Source: Desulfosporosinus sp. (GTDB taxonomy: Bacteria; Bacillota; Desulfitobacteriia; Desulfitobacteriales; Desulfitobacteriaceae). Taken from it: 10,239 nucleotides of DNA. Under the pieces are notes generated by a model. The model saw nothing but the letters and a program-made list of their open reading frames with translations, ran no database searches and had not been told where the DNA came from. Positions 1-6,319 of the stretch are shown piece after piece (within the stretch, counting starts at the first letter, position 1; each line of letters starts with the position of its first letter). The position numbers and the translations under genes were made by a program. The DNA lies in the NCBI GenBank assembly GCA_003513495.1, contig DOPM01000006.1:40417-50655 (forward strand). Direction: 5' to 3'.

Positions 1-43
1 AACAGGGAACCTGTCCCTCTGTTTATTTGTCCCTCTGTTTATT
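1..43. repeat. Structured short repeat at the left edge: hairpin plus tandem 16-mer
   Basis: Two perfect adjacent copies of TGTCCCTCTGTTTATT lie at 12-27 and 28-43. The first copy also forms a hairpin with the sequence before it: AGGGA at 4-8 pairs with TCCCT at 14-18, and AAC at 1-3 pairs with GTT at 21-23 across a two-base bulge. Short dispersed repeats with GGGAACCTGTCCC-like cores are, from memory, common in genomes of this group and sometimes flank REP-associated transposase (RAYT) genes. The element is probably cut by the window edge, so its full form cannot be seen. Confidence 0.5.
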
Positions 44-113
44 CAGCTATTTCTCATATAAAACCTCAAGACGGGCACATTAATGGAAATAATATCAAGG
101 AGTGAATGAATTC

Positions 114-1607
114 ATGGAGTCTTATTGGATTTCCTCTACCCCTAAAACTAATTATCCAACCTTAAACGAAGACATGAATGTCGATGTCGCGATCATCGGG
201 GGAGGGATGGCAGGGATTACCTCAGGTTATTTACTATCGGAAGATGGATTAAAAGTAGCTCTCCTAGAAGCGGATCGAATTCTATTGGGTACAACAGCCC
301 ATACCACGGCCAAGCTTACTTCTCAACACGGGCTGATTTATGACCAAGTAAAACGCCAAATGGGTGCGGAAAAGGCCAGACAGTATGCAGAAGCAAACGA
401 AAAGGCAATTGCCTTCGTTGCCAATTTGATTGAAGAGAAAAAGATTGAATGTGACTTTAGTTGGCAGTCAGCTTATGTCTATACCCAGTCAGAAGACTAC
501 CTTCAGACACTTCAAGACGAACAGACTGTAGCCGCTGATTTAGGAATCAAGGCATTCTATCAAACCGATCTGTCAATACCGATCCCAATTAAAGGGGCTC
601 TGAGGTTTGATAATCAGGCCCAGTTTCATCCCCGTAAATATTTGATTGAACTTGCTAAGATGATTGAAGCTAAAGGTGGCAAGATTTTCGAACAATCTAG
701 AGTTGTAGATATCCAAGGAGAAGGTCCATACTCCATCTTTACACTGAACGGAAAGAAAGTCAGGGCTCGATTCGTTATTATGGCCTCGCATTATCCCTGT
801 CATAACTTTCCGGGACTTTATTTCACTAGATTATATACGGAACGGGCCTATGCCGTAGTGGCTAAAGCCAAGGAAGCGTTTCCAGGCGGGATGTATATCA
901 ATGCTGAGAGTCCGACACGATCCCTCCGTTCATTACCCACTGAAGAGGGAGAAAGAATCTTAATTGTTGGAGAAAAGCATAAAACCGGTCACGGTCAGAA
1001 CTTAAGCCAGCATTATGAGAACTTAATGGATTTTGCCCGGGAGCTTTTTACTGTAGAGGAGTTTCCTTATCGGTGGTCAACTCAAGATTGTACGAGCCTG
1101 GACGATATTCCATATATAGGTCAAATGACTTCCGACCGTCCCAATATCTATATCGCAAGTGGATTTAGAAAGTGGGGGATGACCAATAGCACTGTTTCAG
1201 GCATAATTTTGCGAGACTTAATTGTCAAAGGAGAATCTCCTTGGCAAGATGTTTATTGCCCATCTCGCTTTACATCTTCTTCAGCTGCAAATTTCATAGT
1301 GCAAAATGCAGATGTAGGGGTTAACTTTATATCTGGAAAACTTAAGCCTATGGAGGAGGACATTCAGGTTAATCCTGGTGAGGGCGTAGTTGCGGAAGTC
1401 AAAGGCCATAGAGCGGGAGTATATAAAGACAAGGATAACGAGTTCCATGTGGTAGATACGACCTGTACCCATATGGGATGTGAGGTGCAATGGAATGATG
1501 CTGAACATTCTTGGGATTGTCCCTGTCATGGTTCGCGCTTTACAGTCGATGGCAAGATCGTAGAAGGACCAGCGATGAAGGATCTGGAGACTATAGTTTT
1601 TCCATAA
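114..1607 (+). CDS. FAD-dependent oxidoreductase with C-terminal Rieske [2Fe-2S] domain
   Basis: This is a two-domain redox protein of 497 residues. The N-terminal part is a DAO/glycine-oxidase-type flavoprotein: a Rossmann strand VDVAII at 23-28 runs into the dinucleotide motif GGGMAG at 29-34, with an acidic LLEAD at the end of the second strand. The C-terminal ~90 residues are a bc1/b6f-style Rieske domain. Cluster ligands C451, H453, C469 and H472 are all present, and C456 and C471 can form the usual disulfide. The fold order and length resemble Bacillus YhfW-type proteins, whose substrate is not established to my knowledge. No signal peptide or membrane segment is visible, so it is probably cytoplasmic. 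The start is ATG 114, with AAGGAG at 97-102 eleven bases upstream. An in-frame GTG at 102 overlaps that site and is unlikely. The gene is preceded by a repeat and stands alone, with its 3' end overlapping the convergent neighbour. Family is confident; physiological role is unknown. Confidence 0.9.
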   Translation: MESYWISSTPKTNYPTLNEDMNVDVAIIGGGMAGITSGYLLSEDGLKVALLEADRILLGTTAHTTAKLTSQHGLIYDQVKRQMGAEKARQYAEANEKAIAFVANLIEEKKIECDFSWQSAYVYTQSEDYLQTLQDEQTVAADLGIKAFYQTDLSIPIPIKGALRFDNQAQFHPRKYLIELAKMIEAKGGKIFEQSRVVDIQGEGPYSIFTLNGKKVRARFVIMASHYPCHNFPGLYFTRLYTERAYAVVAKAKEAFPGGMYINAESPTRSLRSLPTEEGERILIVGEKHKTGHGQNLSQHYENLMDFARELFTVEEFPYRWSTQDCTSLDDIPYIGQMTSDRPNIYIASGFRKWGMTNSTVSGIILRDLIVKGESPWQDVYCPSRFTSSSAANFIVQNADVGVNFISGKLKPMEEDIQVNPGEGVVAEVKGHRAGVYKDKDNEFHVVDTTCTHMGCEVQWNDAEHSWDCPCHGSRFTVDGKIVEGPAMKDLETIVFP

Positions 1608-2403
1608 TTCTTGGTTTGCCTGGGTCACAAGAGGGGCTTTGAACGTCGGAAACAGAGGAAAGCTTGATTAAATAATAGCATTCCTCTCGTAACATATGAT
1701 CTGGAAATAAAGGGTCAATAATTCCTAAGGCGGTTTTGTTGAGAACCATTTCCTGAAGTTGAGTTAGAAATTGATTGAACTTTTGAATCTGTGCGGAGGC
1801 CTCGTGATTAAATTGAGCTAACTTAGGGAAATGCATCACCGCTCTTGTGAAACCAGCCATTTCAAGTGCTTTCTGGTAAGAATACTTAAAATCTTTAGAG
1901 AACTGTTTACTTTGTGTTCGTAAGGGTTTTTCAGATGCGTCGAGTGAGGTGGTGATTGAATCTGCATGTCCCACCGCATCCAGCATCCACAGCAAATGGT
2001 AGTGGGTAGGAGGGAGCAAAGGGACGTCTTCCTCCTTGATCAGAAACCCTAGTATTAGTTGATATTCTTCTAGCTCATTTACCATATGGCTAACTAGTGA
2101 GGGTGGTAAATTTAATCCAATATGACCTTCGAGATGTCGACGGATTAGGTGAAATTTGAACTCTTTCAATTGTTGGACTCGCTGCCAAATGAGTTTGTGT
2201 AATCGATTTAATTCCTCTCTGCCCAAACCCTGGCGGACTTGGGCAAGCAGACTATCAAACTCCTGAATAAAGTAATGAGCTCGACTTATTTCCTCCTTTT
2301 CAGAGGGACTTAAGGATTTGAAGAAAAAGCGCGAATGATCACCGAGAACCTGTAACCAGAAGCGGTGTTCATATAAGGCATGTGCCGGGAATTGGGTGGT
2401 CAT
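1591..2403 (-). CDS. DUF2935 family protein (two-repeat helical, putative metal binding)
   Basis: This is a 270-residue, mostly helical soluble protein that I assign to DUF2935 from its N-terminal EHRFWLQVLGDH signature. An internal duplication is visible. In the first half W16 is followed seven residues later by H23 (GDH), and HMVNE occurs at 106-110. In the second half W139 is followed seven residues later by H146 (GHA), and HMLRE occurs at 236-240. The repeated His and Glu positions suggest a ferritin-like four-helix arrangement that could hold metal, but this is inference. Function is unknown; members are frequent in anaerobic Firmicutes. The start is well supported by GGAGGAGG on the minus strand (complement of 2411-2418) just upstream of ATG 2403. 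The 3' end overlaps the FAD/Rieske gene tail-to-tail by 17 bp, with no terminator between them. It is divergent from the cytochrome gene. Confidence 0.85.
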   Translation of the reverse strand: MTTQFPAHALYEHRFWLQVLGDHSRFFFKSLSPSEKEEISRAHYFIQEFDSLLAQVRQGLGREELNRLHKLIWQRVQQLKEFKFHLIRRHLEGHIGLNLPPSLVSHMVNELEEYQLILGFLIKEEDVPLLPPTHYHLLWMLDAVGHADSITTSLDASEKPLRTQSKQFSKDFKYSYQKALEMAGFTRAVMHFPKLAQFNHEASAQIQKFNQFLTQLQEMVLNKTALGIIDPLFPDHMLREECYYLIKLSSVSDVQSPSCDPGKPRIMEKL

Positions 2404-2666
2404 GGAAAAACCTCCTCCATATAATTTGGCTTATTTATTAGGATATTAATTTTATAAGTGAGTTATTCGCATCTAAAGCCTACTAATGGCTTCGTACCTA
2501 TATCTCATTTCCTTTAGGATTTCGAGAAGTGTCTAGGATCAGCCCTTTCAAACCTTAATATCTTTTTGATCATTGGAGAAATCTTTTTAAATCTACACCC
2601 TATGAATTATTGGATTAGACCTTGAGAATTCTAGTATTGGGCATTAATGGGAAAGGGGAACTTAAA
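2404..2666. other. Divergent intergenic region between DUF2935 and tetraheme cytochrome
   Basis: This AT-rich spacer of about 260 bp must carry promoters for both divergent genes. I looked for FNR/CRP-type dyads (TTGAT-N4-ATCAA) and saw only a half site, TTGATCA, around 2566-2572. No convincing -35/-10 pair stands out on either strand, and no RNA gene is recognisable. Confidence 0.4.
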
Positions 2667-3140
2667 ATGCAATCCTGTAAAAAGTGCTTAATTCTCTTCG
2701 GCTTAATCTTTTTAGTTGTATATACTGCTCATAGGGTGGCTTATGCCTTTATGGCCGATCCTACTTTTTGTGTGAGATGTCATGAGGTAGCACCGTATGT
2801 TTCATCATGGGAAAAGTATCCACATAGTAATATAGATTGCCGGCAATGCCATGAAACAAGAGGACTTTTTCGCAGACTTGATTTTGCTGTTCGCGGTATA
2901 AGGGATATTGGAATTCATTTCAAAGGTGATTTCTCTTTTCCAATGAGGGCTGTAGTATATGATGTTAATTGTATTAATTGCCATTTAGGCACCTTTGAAC
3001 CAGAATCGAAAGCACCGATATTGCCTAAAGACCATAAGAAACTGATCAAAAGTGGCGTAGGATGTAACAATTGCCATAGAGATACTGGTCATAAGAATGG
3101 TCTTGGCGTTGATGATAAGTTTGAGTCTATAAATCCTTAA
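2667..3140 (+). CDS. Membrane-anchored tetraheme c-type cytochrome, NapC/NirT/NrfH family
   Basis: This 157-residue cytochrome has four CXXCH haem sites: C35-H39, C58-H62, C102-H106 and C133-H137. An uncleaved N-terminal hydrophobic anchor spans about residues 8-28, so the haem domain should lie outside the membrane. Proteins of this type oxidise menaquinol and pass electrons to a periplasmic or exoplasmic reductase. Spacing and the segment around haem 1 and 2 resemble NrfH. However, the CXXCHxM motif of haem 1 is CVRCHEV here, so the usual methionine is a valine. ATG 2667 is chosen because AAAGGGG at 2652-2658 lies eight bases upstream; a TTG at 2622 would add an implausible leader. No partner reductase (NrfA or other) is adjacent, so the gene is an orphan within the window. 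A strong terminator follows directly, so it is monocistronic. Confidence 0.9.
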   Translation: MQSCKKCLILFGLIFLVVYTAHRVAYAFMADPTFCVRCHEVAPYVSSWEKYPHSNIDCRQCHETRGLFRRLDFAVRGIRDIGIHFKGDFSFPMRAVVYDVNCINCHLGTFEPESKAPILPKDHKKLIKSGVGCNNCHRDTGHKNGLGVDDKFESINP

Positions 3141-3156
3141 AAATATCGTACCTGCC

Positions 3157-3194
3157 TAAAAAGGTGCTTTACTTATTTGTAAAGCACCTTTTTA
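3157..3194 (+). terminator. Intrinsic terminator after the tetraheme cytochrome gene
   Basis: A perfect 16-bp inverted repeat (arms 3157-3172 and 3179-3194, core AAGGTGCTTTAC) has a six-base loop, and the descending arm ends in a T run at 3189-3193. Because the arms are A-rich and T-rich at their bases, it could work in both directions, although no gene converges on it here. Confidence 0.85.
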
Positions 3195-3227
3195 AGCAAT
3201 GATTTACATCCTGCTGCTAGGGCTTTC

Positions 3228-3242
3228 TATTGGTTACCAATA
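3228..3242. promoter_or_regulatory. Candidate operator dyad upstream of BCCT transporter
   Basis: Perfect seven-base arms TATTGGT and ACCAATA surround a single central T. The half site TTGGT recurs in the GTATACCAA element at 3357-3365, and in TTGGTATAC at 5086-5094 upstream of mtgA. This suggests binding of a shared regulator. The binding protein is unknown, and no regulator gene lies in the window. Confidence 0.35.
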
Positions 3243-3370
3243 TGATGTATGATTTGCTAGGTAATCAGAGGAGTAATACCTTTGTCAGGATATAGTAGCT
3301 AGAATGTTTAGAATATATCATATATGAAGCAAAATGAGCAATATTCTGGCATTTTAGTATACCAAAAGGA

Positions 3371-3379
3371 TGATATTAT
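3371..3379 (+). promoter_or_regulatory. Candidate extended -10 promoter for the first BCCT gene
   Basis: TGA followed by TATTAT (3374-3379) fits an extended -10 element. The -35 region about 17 bp upstream (TTTTAG near 3352) is poor. The predicted transcript would have a leader of roughly 100 bases before ATG 3490. The GTATACCAA half site lies between the -35 and -10 positions, where a repressor or activator could act. Confidence 0.35.
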
Positions 3380-3489
3380 AGTTTATACATACCGAATTAT
3401 TAGTAAAGGGACAAAGGATAAAAACAATTATTAGGACTGAAATACCCTTTGAGTTATTGAATCATATTTAAAGGAGGGGGAACTAAAGA

Positions 3490-4995
3490 ATGACTGATAA
3501 ACGAAGTTTCTTCAGCAAGATCGATCGCCCCATCTTCTCAATTTCTACCGCTATTATGCTTATATTTGTCGTATGGACCCTACTGCAGCCTAAATTGGCT
3601 AGTAATACATTCAGCTTAGTCCAGAAGTTTATTACTGACAACTTCGGCTGGTGTTATTTAATTGGTGTAACGTTCTTTCTATTTTTTTCTGTATTTATAG
3701 CTTTAAGCAAATATGGAAGGATTATCCTTGGGAAAGACGGCGAGAAGCCAGAGTACAGTACTGTAAGTTGGTTTGCCATGCTATTCGCGGCCGGTATGGG
3801 AATCGGACTAGTGTTTTGGGGAGTAGCTGAACCCATGACACATTATACTAATCCTCCCTTTGGTCGACCTTCATCGATAGAATCTGCCCAAATTGCAATG
3901 CGCTATACCTTTTTTCATTGGGGTTTGCATCCTTGGGGAATCTATGGGATGGTAGGTTTGTCTATGGCGTATTTTCAGTTCCGTAAAGGCTTACCTGCTT
4001 TAGTAAGTTCTACTCTTTATCCCTTATTGGGTAAAAAAGGAATTAACAGTTGGATTGGAAAAGCTGTTGATATCCTTGCCATATTTGTAACTATCTTTGG
4101 AGTTGCTACATCTTTGGGATTAGGTGCTTTGCAAATCAGTACTGGACTTAATTATGCCTATGGTCTTCCTACCGGTACTATGTCAACAGTCATTATTGTG
4201 GTAGTGATTACTGTACTATTTATAATATCTGCAGTAACTGGTATTGAGCGGGGAATTAAGTACCTTAGTAATACGAATATGCTTCTACTCTTCCTGATTC
4301 TAATGTTTATGCTAATAGTGGGACCTACTAGGTTTATTCTTAACGGCATTACCGAAACTGTTGGCTCCTATGTTCATAACATCATTCAAATGAGTTTTTG
4401 GGCGGATTCATATAAGACTAAGCCTGGCTGGGTAGGGGGATGGACTATTTTCTACTGGGCATGGTGGGTTGCTTGGGGTCCCTTTGTTGGGGCCTTCATT
4501 GCTCGAATTTCTAGGGGTCGATCGGTAAGAGAGTTTTTATTGGGCGTGCTTATTGCACCTACCCTAATGAGTTTTATGTGGATGGGAGTCATGGGCAACA
4601 GTGCGCTGTATATTGATGTTTTCCAAGGTGGGGGAATTGCAACTCAAGTGGCTAAAGATATCAGTACTGCTATTTTTGCCATGTTCCAGCACTATCCGCT
4701 TAGTGGGATTTTAACAGTTTTGACGACTTTGATCATAGCGATCTTCTTTATTACATCGGCTGATTCTGCAACTTTTGTTATGGCAATGTTTACTTCAGGT
4801 GGAGATCTAAACCCTAGTACTGAGCTGAAGATTACCTGGGGCTTGATCGAGGGTGCTGTTGCTATTGCCTTACTCATCGCTGGAGGATTAGGTGCCTTGC
4901 AGACGGCCTCGATTGCTTCGGCATTTCCATTTATGTTTGTCATGTTTGCGATGTGTGTGTCGCTTATAAAGGCCTTTAAAGGAGAGTTGAAATAG
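3490..4995 (+). CDS. BCCT-family betaine transporter with intact Na2 site (OpuD/BetP type)
   Basis: This 501-residue polytopic membrane protein of the betaine/carnitine/choline transporter family has about 12 transmembrane helices. It carries the glycine-rich GMGIG at 102-106. The aromatic cage residues in FHWGLHPWGIY are W144, W149 and Y152, with the spacing of BetP W189/W194/Y197. The TM8 signature YWAWWVAWGPF at 322-332 is complete. In FFITSADSA, residues F419, T422 and S423 match BetP Na2 ligands F464, T467 and S468, which supports Na+-coupled uptake. BetP T250 corresponds to V205, so the second sodium site differs. The tail ends about ten residues after the last helix, so the long osmosensing extension of BetP is absent. 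ATG 3490 has an excellent AAGGAGGGGG nine bases upstream. It is its own transcription unit with a terminator, placed directly before the methyltransferase genes. Probable substrate is glycine betaine or a related quaternary amine. Confidence 0.9.
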   Translation: MTDKRSFFSKIDRPIFSISTAIMLIFVVWTLLQPKLASNTFSLVQKFITDNFGWCYLIGVTFFLFFSVFIALSKYGRIILGKDGEKPEYSTVSWFAMLFAAGMGIGLVFWGVAEPMTHYTNPPFGRPSSIESAQIAMRYTFFHWGLHPWGIYGMVGLSMAYFQFRKGLPALVSSTLYPLLGKKGINSWIGKAVDILAIFVTIFGVATSLGLGALQISTGLNYAYGLPTGTMSTVIIVVVITVLFIISAVTGIERGIKYLSNTNMLLLFLILMFMLIVGPTRFILNGITETVGSYVHNIIQMSFWADSYKTKPGWVGGWTIFYWAWWVAWGPFVGAFIARISRGRSVREFLLGVLIAPTLMSFMWMGVMGNSALYIDVFQGGGIATQVAKDISTAIFAMFQHYPLSGILTVLTTLIIAIFFITSADSATFVMAMFTSGGDLNPSTELKITWGLIEGAVAIALLIAGGLGALQTASIASAFPFMFVMFAMCVSLIKAFKGELK

Positions 4996-5014
4996 CAAGC
5001 ATCTTTAATTAGTT

Positions 5015-5049
5015 AAGGACTCCATACAACTATAGTATGGGGTCTTTTT
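5015..5049 (+). terminator. Intrinsic terminator after the first BCCT gene
   Basis: Arms GACTCCATAC (5018-5027) and GTATGGGGTC (5035-5044) pair over ten positions with one G-U wobble around a seven-base loop. AAG before and TTT after extend the stem, and five T residues follow. It separates the transporter from the mtg operon. Confidence 0.8.
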
Positions 5050-5171
5050 GCTGTTTTTACCGTCCTTAGCTAATATTGGTATACACCTCTTGTTAGAAAA
5101 TGTGAAAAAGATATCAAAAAATGAATAATTAGAATTTTCATTTTTGGCTCCAAATGTAGTAAAACGAGCAT

Positions 5172-5206
5172 AACTGTAGTGTTAATGAGCAAGAACTATG
5201 GTGTTA
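5172..5206 (+). repeat. Tandem 13-bp direct repeats, candidate activator/repressor sites
   Basis: AACTGTAGTGTTA (5172-5184) and AACTATGGTGTTA (5194-5206) agree at 11 of 13 positions. They are 22 bp apart, about two helical turns, so a protein would meet both on the same face. Each is preceded by GAGCA (5166-5170 and 5187-5191). The first copy is itself an imperfect dyad, TAAC...GTTA at 5171-5184. The second overlaps the predicted -10 element. Confidence 0.45.
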
Positions 5207-5210
5207 TGAT
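5202..5210 (+). promoter_or_regulatory. Candidate extended -10 promoter of the mtg operon
   Basis: TGT followed by TATGAT (5205-5210) matches an extended -10 element for the housekeeping sigma factor with one mismatch to TATAAT. No good -35 hexamer lies 16-18 bp upstream, which fits a regulated promoter. Transcription would begin near 5217 and give a leader of about 90 bases. Confidence 0.45.
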
Positions 5211-5307
5211 GAATACAGAGAAAATCAATCAAGAAGTGTTTGAGTAACTGTTTAACCGCATTCAAAGATCTGGGGCTTAAAAACACTATAAAATGGGGGA
5301 GTTTATA

Positions 5308-6228
5308 ATGCTAAAGTATACTTCAGAACAACATGTCTACGATATTAATGGAGTAAAAGTAGGCGGGCAGCCAGGACAATACCCTACCGTGCTTATCGGT
5401 AGTATTTTCTATCGAGGTCATAAAATCGTTCAAGATGGAATGAAGGGGATTTTTGATGAAGCAGCAGCGAAAGCCCTTCTAGATCAAGAAGCAGAATTAA
5501 GTGCGGAAACGGGCAATCCATTTATTCTAGATGTCTTAGGAGAATCAGTAGAAGCTTTAACGCGTTATGTCGAGTTCGTTATGAAAAATTCAAAGGCCCC
5601 GTTTTTATTGGACAGCATTAGCCCCGCAGTGCGAATGGGAGCTTTAAAACAACTTGGCAAGGATTCAGAAGTACGGAAAAGGCTTATTTATAACTCAATT
5701 GAGGAACATTATTCTGAGGAAGAGTTAGAGACAATTAAAGAAAGTGGTATTAAAACGGCTGTTATTTTGGCTTTTAGTAACAAAGCATTAAAACCGAAAG
5801 CTAGAATTAAGCTCTTAAAAGGGGACGGCGAGAAAGAGGGATTAATCGATGCCGCTAAGCGAGCGGGTATTGAGCAGTTTCTGGTTGACCCGGGTGTCTT
5901 GGATGTGCCCAGTGCCAGCTGGACAAGTGAAGCTATCAATGTGGTCAATGAAGAATTTGGTTACCCAGGTGGCTGTGCTCCCTCAAATGCCGTTTACCTG
6001 TGGAAAAAGATGCGTTCTAAAGGAACTCCATTCTTCGAAGTGGCTGGGGCTTCGGTCTTCACATACCCGGTAACTCAAGGCGCTGCTTTCATTCTTTACG
6101 GCCCTATGGTAAATGCTCCCTGGGTATATCGAGCAGTTGCTACTACGGATGCTATGATGGCCTATAATAATAAACTAACTGGCGTTAAGTCAGGAACTAC
6201 TGAGTATCCGTTAATAAAGATTTTTTAA
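5308..6228 (+). CDS. mtgA: Methylcorrinoid:tetrahydrofolate methyltransferase, MtrH family (MtgA)
   Basis: This 306-residue cytoplasmic protein of the MtrH family should take the methyl group from methyl-Co(III) on the corrinoid protein and transfer it to tetrahydrofolate, feeding the Wood-Ljungdahl methyl branch. Family-like segments include FLLDS at 99-103, YNSIEEH at 128-134, VDPGVLD at 193-199 and GGCAPSNAV at 221-229, on a TIM-barrel-like pattern of alternating strands and helices. ATG 5308 is preferred over an in-frame ATG at 5293, because GGGGGAG (5295-5301) is a ribosome binding site seven bases before 5308 and overlaps the earlier codon. It is the first gene of the operon, 91 bp before mtgB. 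The gene order mtgA-mtgB-mtgC-BCCT is, from memory, that of the D. hafniense glycine betaine demethylation locus (DSY3157 to DSY3154). Identity as MtgA rather than another MtrH paralogue (MtqA, MtvA) rests on this context. Confidence 0.88.
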   Translation: MLKYTSEQHVYDINGVKVGGQPGQYPTVLIGSIFYRGHKIVQDGMKGIFDEAAAKALLDQEAELSAETGNPFILDVLGESVEALTRYVEFVMKNSKAPFLLDSISPAVRMGALKQLGKDSEVRKRLIYNSIEEHYSEEELETIKESGIKTAVILAFSNKALKPKARIKLLKGDGEKEGLIDAAKRAGIEQFLVDPGVLDVPSASWTSEAINVVNEEFGYPGGCAPSNAVYLWKKMRSKGTPFFEVAGASVFTYPVTQGAAFILYGPMVNAPWVYRAVATTDAMMAYNNKLTGVKSGTTEYPLIKIF

Positions 6229-6319
6229 GTAACGTCATAAAACGAAAAATCAGGAAAAGATAGTTAATGGTTTACTCAATAGCACAAACTATTTAAAAAT
6301 GTTAAAGGGGTGTCAAATC

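Larger units (their letters stand above)
3195..3489. other. Upstream region of the first BCCT transporter gene
   Basis: This is AT-rich intergenic DNA without a credible ORF. It contains a perfect dyad TATTGGT-T-ACCAATA (3228-3242), a related half site GTATACCAA (3357-3365), and an extended -10-like element (3371-3379). A strong Shine-Dalgarno, AAGGAGGGGG, at 3471-3480 ends the region. No riboswitch or RNA gene is recognised. Confidence 0.5.
5050..5307. other. Promoter and leader region of the mtgABC operon
   Basis: This 258-bp AT-rich spacer has no ORF worth calling. It holds the TTGGTATAC half site (5086-5094), tandem 13-bp repeats (5172-5206) that run into an extended -10 (5202-5210), and a leader of roughly 90 bases. 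I looked for a cobalamin riboswitch and did not find the conserved B12 box. The region ends in GGGGGAG at 5295-5301, the ribosome binding site for mtgA. Confidence 0.5.

Noticed and set aside
1281..1628. 115-codon minus-strand ORF overlapping the Rieske domain
   Set aside because: It lies over the conserved Rieske coding region, conflicts with the DUF2935 gene end, and shows no recognisable domain.
3343..3362. Sigma-54 type -24/-12 promoter (TGGCAT near 3347)
   Set aside because: The GG is not followed by GC at the required ten-base distance, so only half of the signature is present.
5050..5307. Cobalamin riboswitch upstream of the corrinoid operon
   Set aside because: No B12-box-like GCCACTG or extended conserved structure is visible; the leader is only about 90 bases.
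5849..6073. 74-codon ORF in another frame within mtgA
   Set aside because: It is fully contained in a conserved gene, and has no start signal or recognisable features.
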